Source: Verrucomicrobiales bacterium
Lineage (GTDB): Bacteria > Verrucomicrobiota > Verrucomicrobiia > Verrucomicrobiales > DEV007
NCBI GenBank assembly: GCA_029213065.1
Contig: JARGPH010000024.1
Location: 28,306-92,305, forward strand
Direction: 5' to 3'
DNA length: 64,000 nucleotides
The notes below the pieces were generated by a model. It made no database searches and had not been told where the DNA came from. It worked only from the letters and a program-made list of their open reading frames with translations. The translations under genes and the position numbers were made by a program. This document shows positions 8,357-15,960 of this stretch, in pieces (within the stretch, counting starts at the first letter, position 1; every line of letters begins with the position of its first letter).

Positions 8357-8713
8357 ATGAGCAAGGTGACGATTTATCATTTCAACCATTGAGGTTCCTC
8401 TACAAATGCCCTGGCGGTCGCCACGGAATTGGGAGTTGAGCACGAGGTTGTTCTTTATATCAAAACCCCTCCGGGTCGGGAGGAGTTGGAGAAGATTATT
8501 TCGGTGTTGGAAGATCCGGTCGAGGATCTCGTGCGGAAGGATTCAAAGTTTAAGAAGCTGGAGTTGAATCCTGATGATTACGTCGGCAATCCCGAGGCCG
8601 TCATCGAAATACTCTTGAAGCACAAGCAGCTCCTGCAGCGCCCTGTGCTTTTGAGGGACGATAAAGCGATCATCGGTCGTCCGAAGGCGAGGATCGTGGA
8701 GTTTTTAGGTTAG
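8357..8713 (+). CDS. ArsC-family reductase with predicted selenocysteine (in-frame TGA at codon 12)
   Basis: The frame from ATG 8357 reads MSKVTIYHFNH, then TGA at 8390-8392, then GSSTNALAVATELGVEHEVV and on to 8713, giving 118 residues, the normal ArsC length. In ArsC/YffB thioredoxin-fold reductases the same segment is IYHNPxCxxSR, with the catalytic Cys at residue 12; here the TGA falls exactly on that residue and His8 is kept. The anion-binding arginines of the plasmid R773 ArsC have counterparts: Arg60 (LVRKD), Arg95 (QRPVLL) and Arg108 (GRPKA). KTPP at 36-39 is also typical. A hairpin with a GGUC loop follows the TGA at bacterial SECIS distance. The residue after the motif differs (SST rather than SR), so the substrate may not be arsenate. 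Selenocysteine insertion machinery is not in the window. Confidence 0.82.
8404..8430 (+). promoter_or_regulatory. Candidate bacterial SECIS element for the ArsC-family gene
   Basis: Immediately downstream of the TGA (8390-8392), 8412-8415 pairs with 8420-8423 to close a GGTC loop at 8416-8419. The stem extends after a C-C mismatch through 8409-8410 with 8425-8426 and, after one more mismatch, 8405-8407 with 8428-8430. The loop G is base 27 counting the U of UGA as 1. Bacterial SECIS hairpins sit inside the coding region with a G/GU in the apical loop; the E. coli fdhF loop also contains GGUC, with its key G at base 23. Confidence 0.65.
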
Positions 8714-8829
8714 ATCCGCCTCGCCGGGGGCAGCTCGTCCGGATCGTCCACGGTGGGTGTTGCGACGGCACGCAGGTCTCCATTGCGGATTGACTCGCTT
8801 CTTTGATCGTCGCACTGTTCATTTCGACG

Positions 8830-9606
8830 ATGACTACGAAAACCTTCCCAGCGAAGATAGACGGATTATTCAGGCTCTTGCGCGGCCTCGTTTGTGTCAT
8901 CGCAATCCCGCTTTTCCCGGCTGGTTCGACCTGCCATGCCGATGAAACGACCTCTCAGATTGTCACGGTCATCACTGGCGACTGGGCTGATACGACGGGG
9001 GAGCTGAATGCGTTCGAGTTTGACGGTGCTCAGTGGAAAAAGGTCATCGCCGGTATTGCTGTGACGGTGGGAAAAAAGGGAATGGGCTGGGGAGTCGGTC
9101 TCTTTCCGGATGGTTTGAAAGGCCCGCAGAAGAGAGAAGGGGATCACCGGGCTCCGGCAGGAATTTTTAAAATTGAATCCGCCTTTGGAAGTGAGGCGCG
9201 AGAGGGGCTTCGGATTCCCTACCGGCGGACCACTGCTCTCGATTTCTGGGTCGATGATTCTAATTCTAAATTCTATAATCAATGGGTGCAGACCCGCGAC
9301 CGCTCCGCTCAAAGCGATTGGAATTCTGCGGAAACGCTGCTTCGGAAGGACGGTCTATATGAACTCGGCCTTGTCGTGGGGCATAACCGGTCTCCCGCGA
9401 TCGCAACGCGGGGCAGTGCGATTTTCATCCACCGGTGGAGGAAGCCCGGAGCTGCCACGATCGGTTGCACCGCGATGGACAAGGCGCATTTGGAAGCGCT
9501 CGCAACCTGGCTCGACGCATCGAAGAACCCTCTCCTCGTGCAAGTTCCCATTGCGGAGCTGGATAAAGTGTCGGTGCCCAACGCCGTTAAGGCGGCTCTT
9601 AAATGA
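8830..9606 (+). CDS. L,D-transpeptidase (YkuD-fold) catalytic domain protein, exported
   Basis: A 258-residue exported enzyme that likely forms or trims peptidoglycan cross-links, or acts as a related L,D-transpeptidase. After a hydrophobic signal segment (residues about 14-36) the YkuD-type fold shows HRAPAGIF (about 105-112), VVGHNRSPA, and the active site IFIH followed 12 residues later by GCTAMD; His201 and Cys213 would be the catalytic pair. I chose ATG 8830 over TTG 8803. It follows the ArsC-family gene by 116 bp on the same strand, with no shared operon signal. Confidence 0.82.
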   Translation: MTTKTFPAKIDGLFRLLRGLVCVIAIPLFPAGSTCHADETTSQIVTVITGDWADTTGELNAFEFDGAQWKKVIAGIAVTVGKKGMGWGVGLFPDGLKGPQKREGDHRAPAGIFKIESAFGSEAREGLRIPYRRTTALDFWVDDSNSKFYNQWVQTRDRSAQSDWNSAETLLRKDGLYELGLVVGHNRSPAIATRGSAIFIHRWRKPGAATIGCTAMDKAHLEALATWLDASKNPLLVQVPIAELDKVSVPNAVKAALK

Positions 9607-9712
9607 TCTATAGAGAGCACTTTACACAAATTCTCCGGGTGCAGAATACCTGAAAAAAGATTTGTCGAACCGTAAATTCTATGTAGCATCAATTCTCAAT
9701 ACACCGACTCAT

Positions 9713-10276
9713 ATGAAAGGGATTATTACATTTTTGGCAATCACCGTGCTCTTCGGCTCGGTTGCTCAAGCGGGATGGGGATGGAACAAAGAGGCCTACC
9801 AAAGTGCCAAGTCTCCCATGGTTGAGCAGAGAACGACCAGCCCGAGTTACTGCTACGACACTGGATTTGAGTTCAGTGCCTTTGGATCAGGTTTCTGGCC
9901 GGAAGCGACCAATTTGGACAACGCTCTCGGTGGCGGTGCCGGACTCTCCTACTTCTTCGGACCGAATCTCGGTGTTGAGTTGATGTATGCGGTTCACGGT
10001 TCCGGCGTTGCTGAGCAGGTTGGAAAAGGAAACATCGTTTATCGCTGGCCTCTCGGTGGTGAGTGCTGCGCAACGATCGCCCCATACGTCTTCGGCGGAC
10101 CGGGTGTTGTTTCACGTGGCGGAAGTGAGTTTCTCTGGAACCTCGGTGGTGGTCTTGATTTCCGTTTGGAATCATGGGGCTGCATCGGAGTGTTCTCCGA
10201 TTTCTCCTACAACTGGGTCGAAGGCGGTGTATCTGATTTCACGATGATTCGCGCCGGATTCAGAGTTCCCTTTTAG
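9713..10276 (+). CDS. Secreted outer-membrane beta-barrel-like protein
   Basis: A 187-residue protein with a signal peptide (MKGIITFLAITVLFGSVAQA) and a mature region of alternating aromatic/hydrophobic residues, rich in glycine: GFEFSAFGSGFWPEATNLDNALGGGAGLSYFFGPNLGVELMYAV and a terminal RAGFRVPF. The final residue is Phe, as in outer-membrane barrels. The size suggests an eight-stranded OmpX/OmpW-like barrel. The internal ATG 9713 gives a clean signal peptide, unlike the upstream start at 9662. It is followed by its own terminator, so it is monocistronic. Confidence 0.75.
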   Translation: MKGIITFLAITVLFGSVAQAGWGWNKEAYQSAKSPMVEQRTTSPSYCYDTGFEFSAFGSGFWPEATNLDNALGGGAGLSYFFGPNLGVELMYAVHGSGVAEQVGKGNIVYRWPLGGECCATIAPYVFGGPGVVSRGGSEFLWNLGGGLDFRLESWGCIGVFSDFSYNWVEGGVSDFTMIRAGFRVPF

Positions 10277-10301
10277 TCGAACTTCGATTCAATCGATTGA
10301 G

Positions 10302-10334
10302 AAACCGGGGTGACTTGTTCGCGCCGGTTTTTTT
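10302..10334 (+). terminator. Rho-independent terminator after the beta-barrel gene
   Basis: The stem 10302-10308 with 10324-10330 (7 bp, 15-base loop) is followed by a T tract to 10334. It lies 25 bp after the barrel stop codon and before the next gene's ATG at 10373. Confidence 0.75.
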
Positions 10335-10372
10335 GTGTCCTGTTCCAAAAAGGTTTGGCACCGTATGCGTCA

Positions 10373-13300
10373 ATGAATTGGACGACCCATACTCTTCGCT
10401 TTTTCTCGATAGGATTTTTCATTGGAGCGACGGGATGGCTTGATGCTCAGGATACTTCTGTGGCCGGGAACGATCAGGTTGCCGACATCATTAAGAACTA
10501 CGAGGGGCGCGGTGCGTTGTCGGACGGCTCCAGCCCGACTCCGCCGGAGGAGGCGCTCAAGGAGTTCACGGTGCGCGAGGGATTTGAAGTCGAACTCGTC
10601 GCGAGCGAGCCGGTCATCGGTCAGCCGCTTCACATCAGTTGGGATTCCAAAGGGCGTATGTGGGTGACGCAGTACCTGCAGTATCAGTTCCCCGCCGGCC
10701 TCAAGATCGTGGAATACGACAACCACCTGCGGGCTCAGTTCGATAAAATGCCGGAGCCTCCGCCGCATGGCGCGAAGGGCGCGGATAAAATCACGGTGTT
10801 TGAGGACACGACGGGGGACGGCCTTTACGACAGTCATCGCGATGTCATCACGGGACTGAATATTGCGACGTCCTGTGTCACCGGGGCGGGTGGCATCTGG
10901 GTGACGAATGCTCCCTATCTGCTTTTCTATCCCGACGCCGATGGTGATGCGGTCCCGGATGGTGATCCTGAGGTGATGTTGTCAGGGTTTGGAATCGAAG
11001 ATACTCACGCGGTCGCGAACAGTCTCAAGTGGGGACCTGACGGCTGGCTATATGGCGCGACGGGGAGCACCACGACTGCTTCGGTGACCGATCCAGCAAC
11101 TGGGCAGACCGTGGAATGGCAGGGGCAGGCGATCTGGCGATTTCACCCGACGACAAAGGAGTTTGAGATTTTCGCCGAAGGCGGAGGCAACACCTTTTCG
11201 CTCGAGATTGATTCGGCGGGACGGGTCTTTTCAGGAACCAATCATGGCAACACCCGCGGGATGTATTACCCGCAGGGGAGTTACGGAAGTAAATCCTGGG
11301 GCAAGCACGGCCCGCTCACAAATCCGTATGCCTTTGGTTACTTCGAACACATGAAGCACGAGGGAGATGATCGACGCTTTGCTCAGGCCTTTTGCATCTA
11401 CGAGGGTGGGCTTTTCCCTGATTCCTGGGATCACAAAATCATCGCCGCGAACTCCCTCCACAACATCGTCTGGGTCAGTGAAATTCAGCCGGACGGTTCG
11501 ACGTTTAAAACCGTCGACGAAGAGCCGCTTCTCAAGTCGGAAGATCGCTGGTTCCGTCCTGTATTCTGCGGCGTCGGTCCCGATGGCTGTGTCTACATCG
11601 CCGACTGGTATGACACCCGGCTGAGCCACGTGCGCCCCGTCGATGACTGGCACAAGAACAGCGGGCGGATCTATCGGGTCAAACCGACGGGAACGAATCC
11701 GAAGGTGACGCATGGGGATTTGAGTAAAATGGAAGCTGCTGATTTGGCTGCAAAATTTGATGACCCGAACTGGGTTGTAAGAAAGCGTGCTCTTTTGGAC
11801 TTGGCTTGGAAATCGAAAGAATACCCTGACTCGTTAATATTTTGGCCCAGTACTTTCGGTTTCTCAGCCGAGTTCGAACCTCGTAAGTTTCAAGAACGGG
11901 AAGGACACGATCCATATGATTTGTTCAGTGCTGTTCTGAAAAAAGCGAATGAACAAGAAGCTAGTGCGGCATGGACGGTTAGAAGTCTCGGAGAGTTTCC
12001 TACGGCAAATCAGAATATTGTGGAGGAGTTTGTTTCAGGCATAGTTGATCTCGAGCTAACAGATTGGGACCTTGCTACCCGAGCCCAATTCGCCTCCACA
12101 GCAAAAAGGGTATCAGTTGATTCCGCTATCAAGATAATATCGAAGCTTCTCACTCATGATGAAGACGCTACCGACCCGCACATCCCGCTCCTGATTTGGT
12201 GGGCGATAGAGGCGCATGCAGAAGACGGTCGCTCCGAAATCGAAGCTCTCGCGGCCGATCCCGAAACCTGGAAGTCGAAGATCTTTCGCGAAGTCGTCGC
12301 TGAGCGCCTTGCCCGTCGTTATTGCATGGCCGGCGGCGATGCCAATTTCCTATCAGCGGCGAAGCTCCTCGAAACGGCTCCTGACGCGGATGCGAAAAAG
12401 CGGCTCATGACGGGATTGCAGCTCGCTTTTCAGGGGGCTCCGATTCCTGAATTGCCTGCGGCACTTTCCACGCAGATGGACGCCTACGAATCCGAAGGTG
12501 GCAGCAACACGCTCGCCCTCGCGATTCAGCGGGGAGACAAGGAGGCGCTGAAAAAGGCGCTCGGAGTCGTCGCGAGCAATGCCTCCGACCCGGTCGAGCG
12601 CATCGAACTCGCGAAGCTGTTCGGTGAGGTCAATGATCCCGTCGTGATCGGGACGCTTCTCAAACTGATCGCGCTCGATCAGCACAGCACGCTGAAGAAG
12701 GTCGCGCTTCAGTCGCTTGCCAATTACGACGATGACAAAATCGGATCGACGATTTTGTATCGACTCGGTTCTACGCTTCCGGCTGAGCATGAAGTGAGAT
12801 CAACGGCTCATCGTGTTTTGGCAGGACGTCTTGCCTGGGCGAAGCCGTTTCTGGAAAAGGTGGACCTCGCTCATGTGAAGGCGCGCAATGTTTCTCCGGA
12901 TGTCGTTCAGCTTCTCGCCCAGCATAAAGATCCCGAGATCAATGCGGCGATCAAAAAACACTGGCCGGATCAGCTCGCCGGTTCGTCGGAAGAGAACCAG
13001 CTGGAGATGGCGCGTATTCAAAAAGCGGTCGCTGCCGGCGGTGGTGACGCTGAGGCGGGGAAAGTTCATTTCGCAGCGCGTTGTGCGATTTGCCACAAAC
13101 TCTTCGGCGAGGGAATGCCGGTGGGTCCTGATTTGACGCCCTACGAGCGCAACAATCTCGAGTTCTGGATTCCGGCGATCGTCGATCCGAGTCTGGAATT
13201 GCGTGAAGGATTTCTCAACTACGTCGCAACGATGAAGGACGGCCGAAAGATCATTGGAATGTTGAAAGAGCAGTCACCTCAGAATGTGACCCTGCGTGAC

Positions 13301-13450
13301 TTTGCCGGTCAGGATACGCTGCTCGACCGTGCCGGAATGGAATCACTGGAGGCGTCACCCGTCTCTCTGATGCCGCCGAGTCTGCTCGCGGGAATGAGCG
13401 ACGAAGAGCTTCGTGATCTCTTCGCGTATCTGATGAAAGATGCGGAGTGA
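10373..13450 (+). CDS. PVC-type membrane-bound dehydrogenase / HEAT / c-type cytochrome fusion protein
   Basis: A 1025-residue exported protein of the large PVC-superphylum family often called heme-binding CxxCH proteins. The order is signal peptide (1-25), a beta-propeller dehydrogenase domain related to soluble glucose/sorbosone dehydrogenases (about 55-440; FEVELVASEPVIGQPLHISWDSKGRMWV, then DTTGDGLYD), alpha-helical HEAT-like repeats (about 450-880), and a C-terminal cytochrome c domain with CAICH at about 904-908. The role is presumed oxidation of a sugar or sugar lactone in the periplasm with electrons passed to heme. An internal segment of markedly lower GC content (about 11725-12165) falls in the helical region. 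ATG 10373 is preferred to 10310, which overlaps the upstream terminator. Confidence 0.88.
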   Translation: MNWTTHTLRFFSIGFFIGATGWLDAQDTSVAGNDQVADIIKNYEGRGALSDGSSPTPPEEALKEFTVREGFEVELVASEPVIGQPLHISWDSKGRMWVTQYLQYQFPAGLKIVEYDNHLRAQFDKMPEPPPHGAKGADKITVFEDTTGDGLYDSHRDVITGLNIATSCVTGAGGIWVTNAPYLLFYPDADGDAVPDGDPEVMLSGFGIEDTHAVANSLKWGPDGWLYGATGSTTTASVTDPATGQTVEWQGQAIWRFHPTTKEFEIFAEGGGNTFSLEIDSAGRVFSGTNHGNTRGMYYPQGSYGSKSWGKHGPLTNPYAFGYFEHMKHEGDDRRFAQAFCIYEGGLFPDSWDHKIIAANSLHNIVWVSEIQPDGSTFKTVDEEPLLKSEDRWFRPVFCGVGPDGCVYIADWYDTRLSHVRPVDDWHKNSGRIYRVKPTGTNPKVTHGDLSKMEAADLAAKFDDPNWVVRKRALLDLAWKSKEYPDSLIFWPSTFGFSAEFEPRKFQEREGHDPYDLFSAVLKKANEQEASAAWTVRSLGEFPTANQNIVEEFVSGIVDLELTDWDLATRAQFASTAKRVSVDSAIKIISKLLTHDEDATDPHIPLLIWWAIEAHAEDGRSEIEALAADPETWKSKIFREVVAERLARRYCMAGGDANFLSAAKLLETAPDADAKKRLMTGLQLAFQGAPIPELPAALSTQMDAYESEGGSNTLALAIQRGDKEALKKALGVVASNASDPVERIELAKLFGEVNDPVVIGTLLKLIALDQHSTLKKVALQSLANYDDDKIGSTILYRLGSTLPAEHEVRSTAHRVLAGRLAWAKPFLEKVDLAHVKARNVSPDVVQLLAQHKDPEINAAIKKHWPDQLAGSSEENQLEMARIQKAVAAGGGDAEAGKVHFAARCAICHKLFGEGMPVGPDLTPYERNNLEFWIPAIVDPSLELREGFLNYVATMKDGRKIIGMLKEQSPQNVTLRDFAGQDTLLDRAGMESLEASPVSLMPPSLLAGMSDEELRDLFAYLMKDAE

Positions 13451-13545
13451 GGATTTAGGGATTTAGGCGGCAGCGGAGTGGAAACCGCGAGAATGCGCGG
13501 CACCCGGGTAGAAAGATTGGGAAGCGCCGGCAGGCGCGGAAGAAC

Positions 13546-13621
13546 ACTAGCCGGTGGTGAAGCGTAAGCGGAACCACCGGATTGTTTCACCTTATTTGTC
13601 CGCCCTGAAGGGGCGGCAGAA
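13546..13621 (+). repeat. Dispersed hairpin repeat (copy 1) between the cytochrome and acyltransferase genes
   Basis: The 294-bp gap 13451-13744 holds no gene. It contains a hairpin with arms 13551-13558 and 13573-13580 (CCGGTGGT...ACCACCGG), followed by a CCCTGAAGGGGCGGCAGAA segment at 13601-13621. The hairpin recurs in inverted orientation at 43880-43908, and the CCTGAAGGG-type segment recurs at 43805-43826 and 44093-44114, so this is a dispersed intergenic element. Confidence 0.7.
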
Positions 13622-13744
13622 GCAACCTTACACCAACGATAATATGCCTCGAATTGCTCGCTCCAGGAGATTCGGCGGGGAATTACGCGGTTACTTTTGC
13701 GCGTGGGCTCTGCTGCCGACGGGGACGTCAGCGCTCCCTGGCCA

Positions 13745-15007
13745 TTACGAAACCTCCTCAAGTGGCGTCGCACCGGGGGCGTCGTTTCTCTCATTGATGG
13801 CATCGATTCCGGACTGCACCCGGTTTTCCATGTCTCTCGTGAGCGTGCTGACGGCATCCTTGAGTTTGCCGTCGGCTGCACTCAGATACTGCGAGACGTC
13901 GAGAGGTGGATGCACTTTTGCGATGAGTCGGCGGGGCCCTGTTCTTGGCATCGCCTTTGAGTAAAAGTCCTCCGAGAGCTTTTCAACGGTTTCGTCGAAA
14001 CGATCGATCGTGGGATTCGCGGTGAGATACGGATCCAGATACCCGTGGATACGCAGCGCGAGAATTGTTTTCTGCGCGGTGGATCGCAGGAGGTCTGTAT
14101 TTGATTCGATGTCGGAGTCCTCTTTGATTCTCAGGGAATGAATCGTTGAGCGCGCTTTTCGAATCCGGGAAATCAATTCATCACTTACTGAAGGCGGGAG
14201 GTTCAGCTCCTTTTCGATATCCGCCATGATGGTGTGGGCGAGTAAGTCCAGTTCGCGGTGAACATTCCGGTCGGTCGGAGAGATTTCATTCCCGTAGCCG
14301 TGCGTTCTCAGGTGTGCGGCGAGCAAGTGGGTCCCGAGGCCCATGATTGCTTCGACAGGATCGGGGTCAGGATCGAATGTAAAGCCGCTGTCGTCCCCGA
14401 GCGTTCGCATGCGTGAGCGGAGGGTGGCGCGCGGCGTGGTCAGGTGAGTGAATTTGAGGCTCAGTGGAACAACCGTGACGCGTTCGTTTTCGAGGGCTTT
14501 CTGTGCCTTGAGTGCGATGAAAGCAGTTCCGTCGAGGAATGGGGTGACGCGGTCGTTGGTGAGGTAAACGTTGCCTTCCGGGAAAATGTTGAGCGCGAAT
14601 TTTCCTTCTTTGAGAATGTTGATCGCGGTGGCCATGGCTTTGCGATCATTGCCTTCGCGGTCGATCGAGAAATGCCCGAGACGTTGCATGCACCAGGCCG
14701 CTCGTTTGCTGCGGAGAAATACGTCATAGGCAGCCATGAAACTGGAAGGCATTCGCATACGCCGATGCAGCTCGGTAACGATTTGGGGATCGCTGTGGCT
14801 GGGGTGATTCATCACAAAGAGAATGCGATGCCCCGTTTTCTTCAGGTCCCGAACCCGGCGGGTATCGCCTTCGATCTGGATGTCTTTAATGAGGTGGTTC
14901 TTTCCCGGAAGAACGAGATGACGGTTCGCCGCCCGGCTCAATGCGATGATGGGCCGCGATGGTTTCGGTTCGAAAAACTGATAGTTGGCGTCGGAAAACT
15001 CAAGCAT
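13745..15007 (-). CDS. PlsC-type glycerolipid acyltransferase domain protein
   Basis: A 420-residue protein with an LPLAT (1-acylglycerol-3-phosphate acyltransferase-like) domain. Motif I is NHPSHSD at residues 67-73, providing the H-X4-D catalytic pair (His68, Asp73), and motif III is IFPEGNVY at about 141-148. The C-terminal third (about 230-400) is helical and charged with no recognised fold. It has no obvious membrane anchor or signal peptide. It is about 200 residues longer than PlsC itself, so its acceptor may be something other than lysophosphatidate. The gene is followed (73 bp upstream in coordinates of its start) by the DUF1028 gene on the same strand. Confidence 0.82.
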   Translation of the reverse strand: MLEFSDANYQFFEPKPSRPIIALSRAANRHLVLPGKNHLIKDIQIEGDTRRVRDLKKTGHRILFVMNHPSHSDPQIVTELHRRMRMPSSFMAAYDVFLRSKRAAWCMQRLGHFSIDREGNDRKAMATAINILKEGKFALNIFPEGNVYLTNDRVTPFLDGTAFIALKAQKALENERVTVVPLSLKFTHLTTPRATLRSRMRTLGDDSGFTFDPDPDPVEAIMGLGTHLLAAHLRTHGYGNEISPTDRNVHRELDLLAHTIMADIEKELNLPPSVSDELISRIRKARSTIHSLRIKEDSDIESNTDLLRSTAQKTILALRIHGYLDPYLTANPTIDRFDETVEKLSEDFYSKAMPRTGPRRLIAKVHPPLDVSQYLSAADGKLKDAVSTLTRDMENRVQSGIDAINERNDAPGATPLEEVS

Positions 15008-15079
15008 GAGGAGAAAAGGGGAGGTGGGGGGAGGATGGATATTTTCGACAACTCTGTAAAGCGTCGTGCGTCAGTAAAA

Positions 15080-15805
15080 TTACGGCCGGGGGAACAACTT
15101 CCGATGGGCCAGGTAGACGCGGCGGAGTTCTTTGATGGGCGTTTCGTGTTCATCGACCCGCACGTCTCTGAAGCGGTCGTTCATACCACCGTAACCCCAG
15201 CCCTCACGGGCAATGATGAGTGCAGCGGACTGTCGTCCCCGTTTGTCACCGCCGGCAGCCTGTCCCGCTTCGAGGGAAGCGAGCAACCGCTCCGCGAGGA
15301 CGCCTTCTGTTTCCTGAAACGCTTTCGCCATTGCCTCGACTACTTCGGGACCGGTGAGCATGTTGCCCTGAACTGCGAAGTGCTTCCCGATGACGCTTCC
15401 GGCCCAGGGGGTGCATTCGTTTCCGGTAAACGAACTCGCGTTGCCTTCAGCGTCGATGATTCCGGCCTGACGGTGATCACGCTGAGGGTCTGCCTGTGTC
15501 AGCATGGAAAGCACATCGTCGGGTGAATGCCCTTCTTCGAGGAGGTAGAGGCCGAAGGGGCCATACTTGACGTTGGCATAGGATTGCGTGGCAACCGCCC
15601 CGACCCCGGCGCGAACAAAGGGGACAATACTCCCGACACTGACGATTTTTGACTGCACTGCGATGCCGATTTCCCCGGTTCCGGGATCGATTGCAACAAT
15701 CGAAAAAGTGGCAACGTGAGGAGGCTCCGCCTGAACCGGAAAAGGTGCGCCTGTCAGGGCGGAAATGAAAATGCCGATGTAGAGGGGCTTTTTGAAAAGT
15801 GGCAT
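15080..15805 (-). CDS. DUF1028 family protein (Ntn-hydrolase-like), exported
   Basis: A 241-residue protein with a signal peptide (residues 1-26, ending VQA) followed by the DUF1028 core: ATFSIVAIDPGTGEIGIAVQSKIVSVGSIVPFVRAGVGAVATQSYAN. This family has the N-terminal-nucleophile hydrolase fold and is sometimes linked to peptidase-like activities, but no reaction is established to my knowledge. Further family blocks are GNECTPWAGSVIGKHFAVQGNML and the terminal LRRVY stretch. It is divergent from the sulfatase gene at 15939, with the intervening 133 bp holding an inverted repeat and the 22-bp-spaced array. Confidence 0.85.
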   Translation of the reverse strand: MPLFKKPLYIGIFISALTGAPFPVQAEPPHVATFSIVAIDPGTGEIGIAVQSKIVSVGSIVPFVRAGVGAVATQSYANVKYGPFGLYLLEEGHSPDDVLSMLTQADPQRDHRQAGIIDAEGNASSFTGNECTPWAGSVIGKHFAVQGNMLTGPEVVEAMAKAFQETEGVLAERLLASLEAGQAAGGDKRGRQSAALIIAREGWGYGGMNDRFRDVRVDEHETPIKELRRVYLAHRKLFPRP

Positions 15806-15853
15806 GATTGGGGGCTTGTTCCTCCGGATGGAATCTCTAAGATCAGTGCAAGG

Positions 15854-15876
15854 ATCGAATGCTAATACGATTCGAT
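15854..15876. promoter_or_regulatory. Inverted repeat in a divergent promoter region (possible operator)
   Basis: A perfect 7-bp inverted repeat, 15854-15860 (ATCGAAT) with 15870-15876 (ATTCGAT) and a 9-base spacer, lies between the divergent DUF1028 and sulfatase genes. Its size and symmetry fit a dimeric regulator's operator, but no regulator gene is adjacent. Confidence 0.35.
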
Positions 15877-15885
15877 GATCGACTC

Positions 15886-15960
15886 AACCCTGTTTGCTCA
15901 GACACCTGACCCTCTTCACTCTTTCACCCAACCCTGTTATGTCATTGATTAAACCCTGTT
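15886..15960 (+). repeat. Four-unit 22-bp-spaced AACCCTGTT array overlapping the sulfatase start
   Basis: AACCCTGTT or a two-mismatch variant starts at 15886, 15908, 15930 and 15952, exactly 22 bp apart. The third unit abuts the ATG at 15939 and the fourth lies inside the signal-peptide coding region. Related pairs at the same spacing occur at 25235, 41806, 49270 and 62644. Confidence 0.7.

Noticed and set aside
8429-8713. ArsC-like frame as a stand-alone gene starting at TTG 8429
   Set aside because: It would remove the first beta strand and the catalytic loop. The upstream frame from ATG 8357 aligns fully with the family except for the TGA at the catalytic position.
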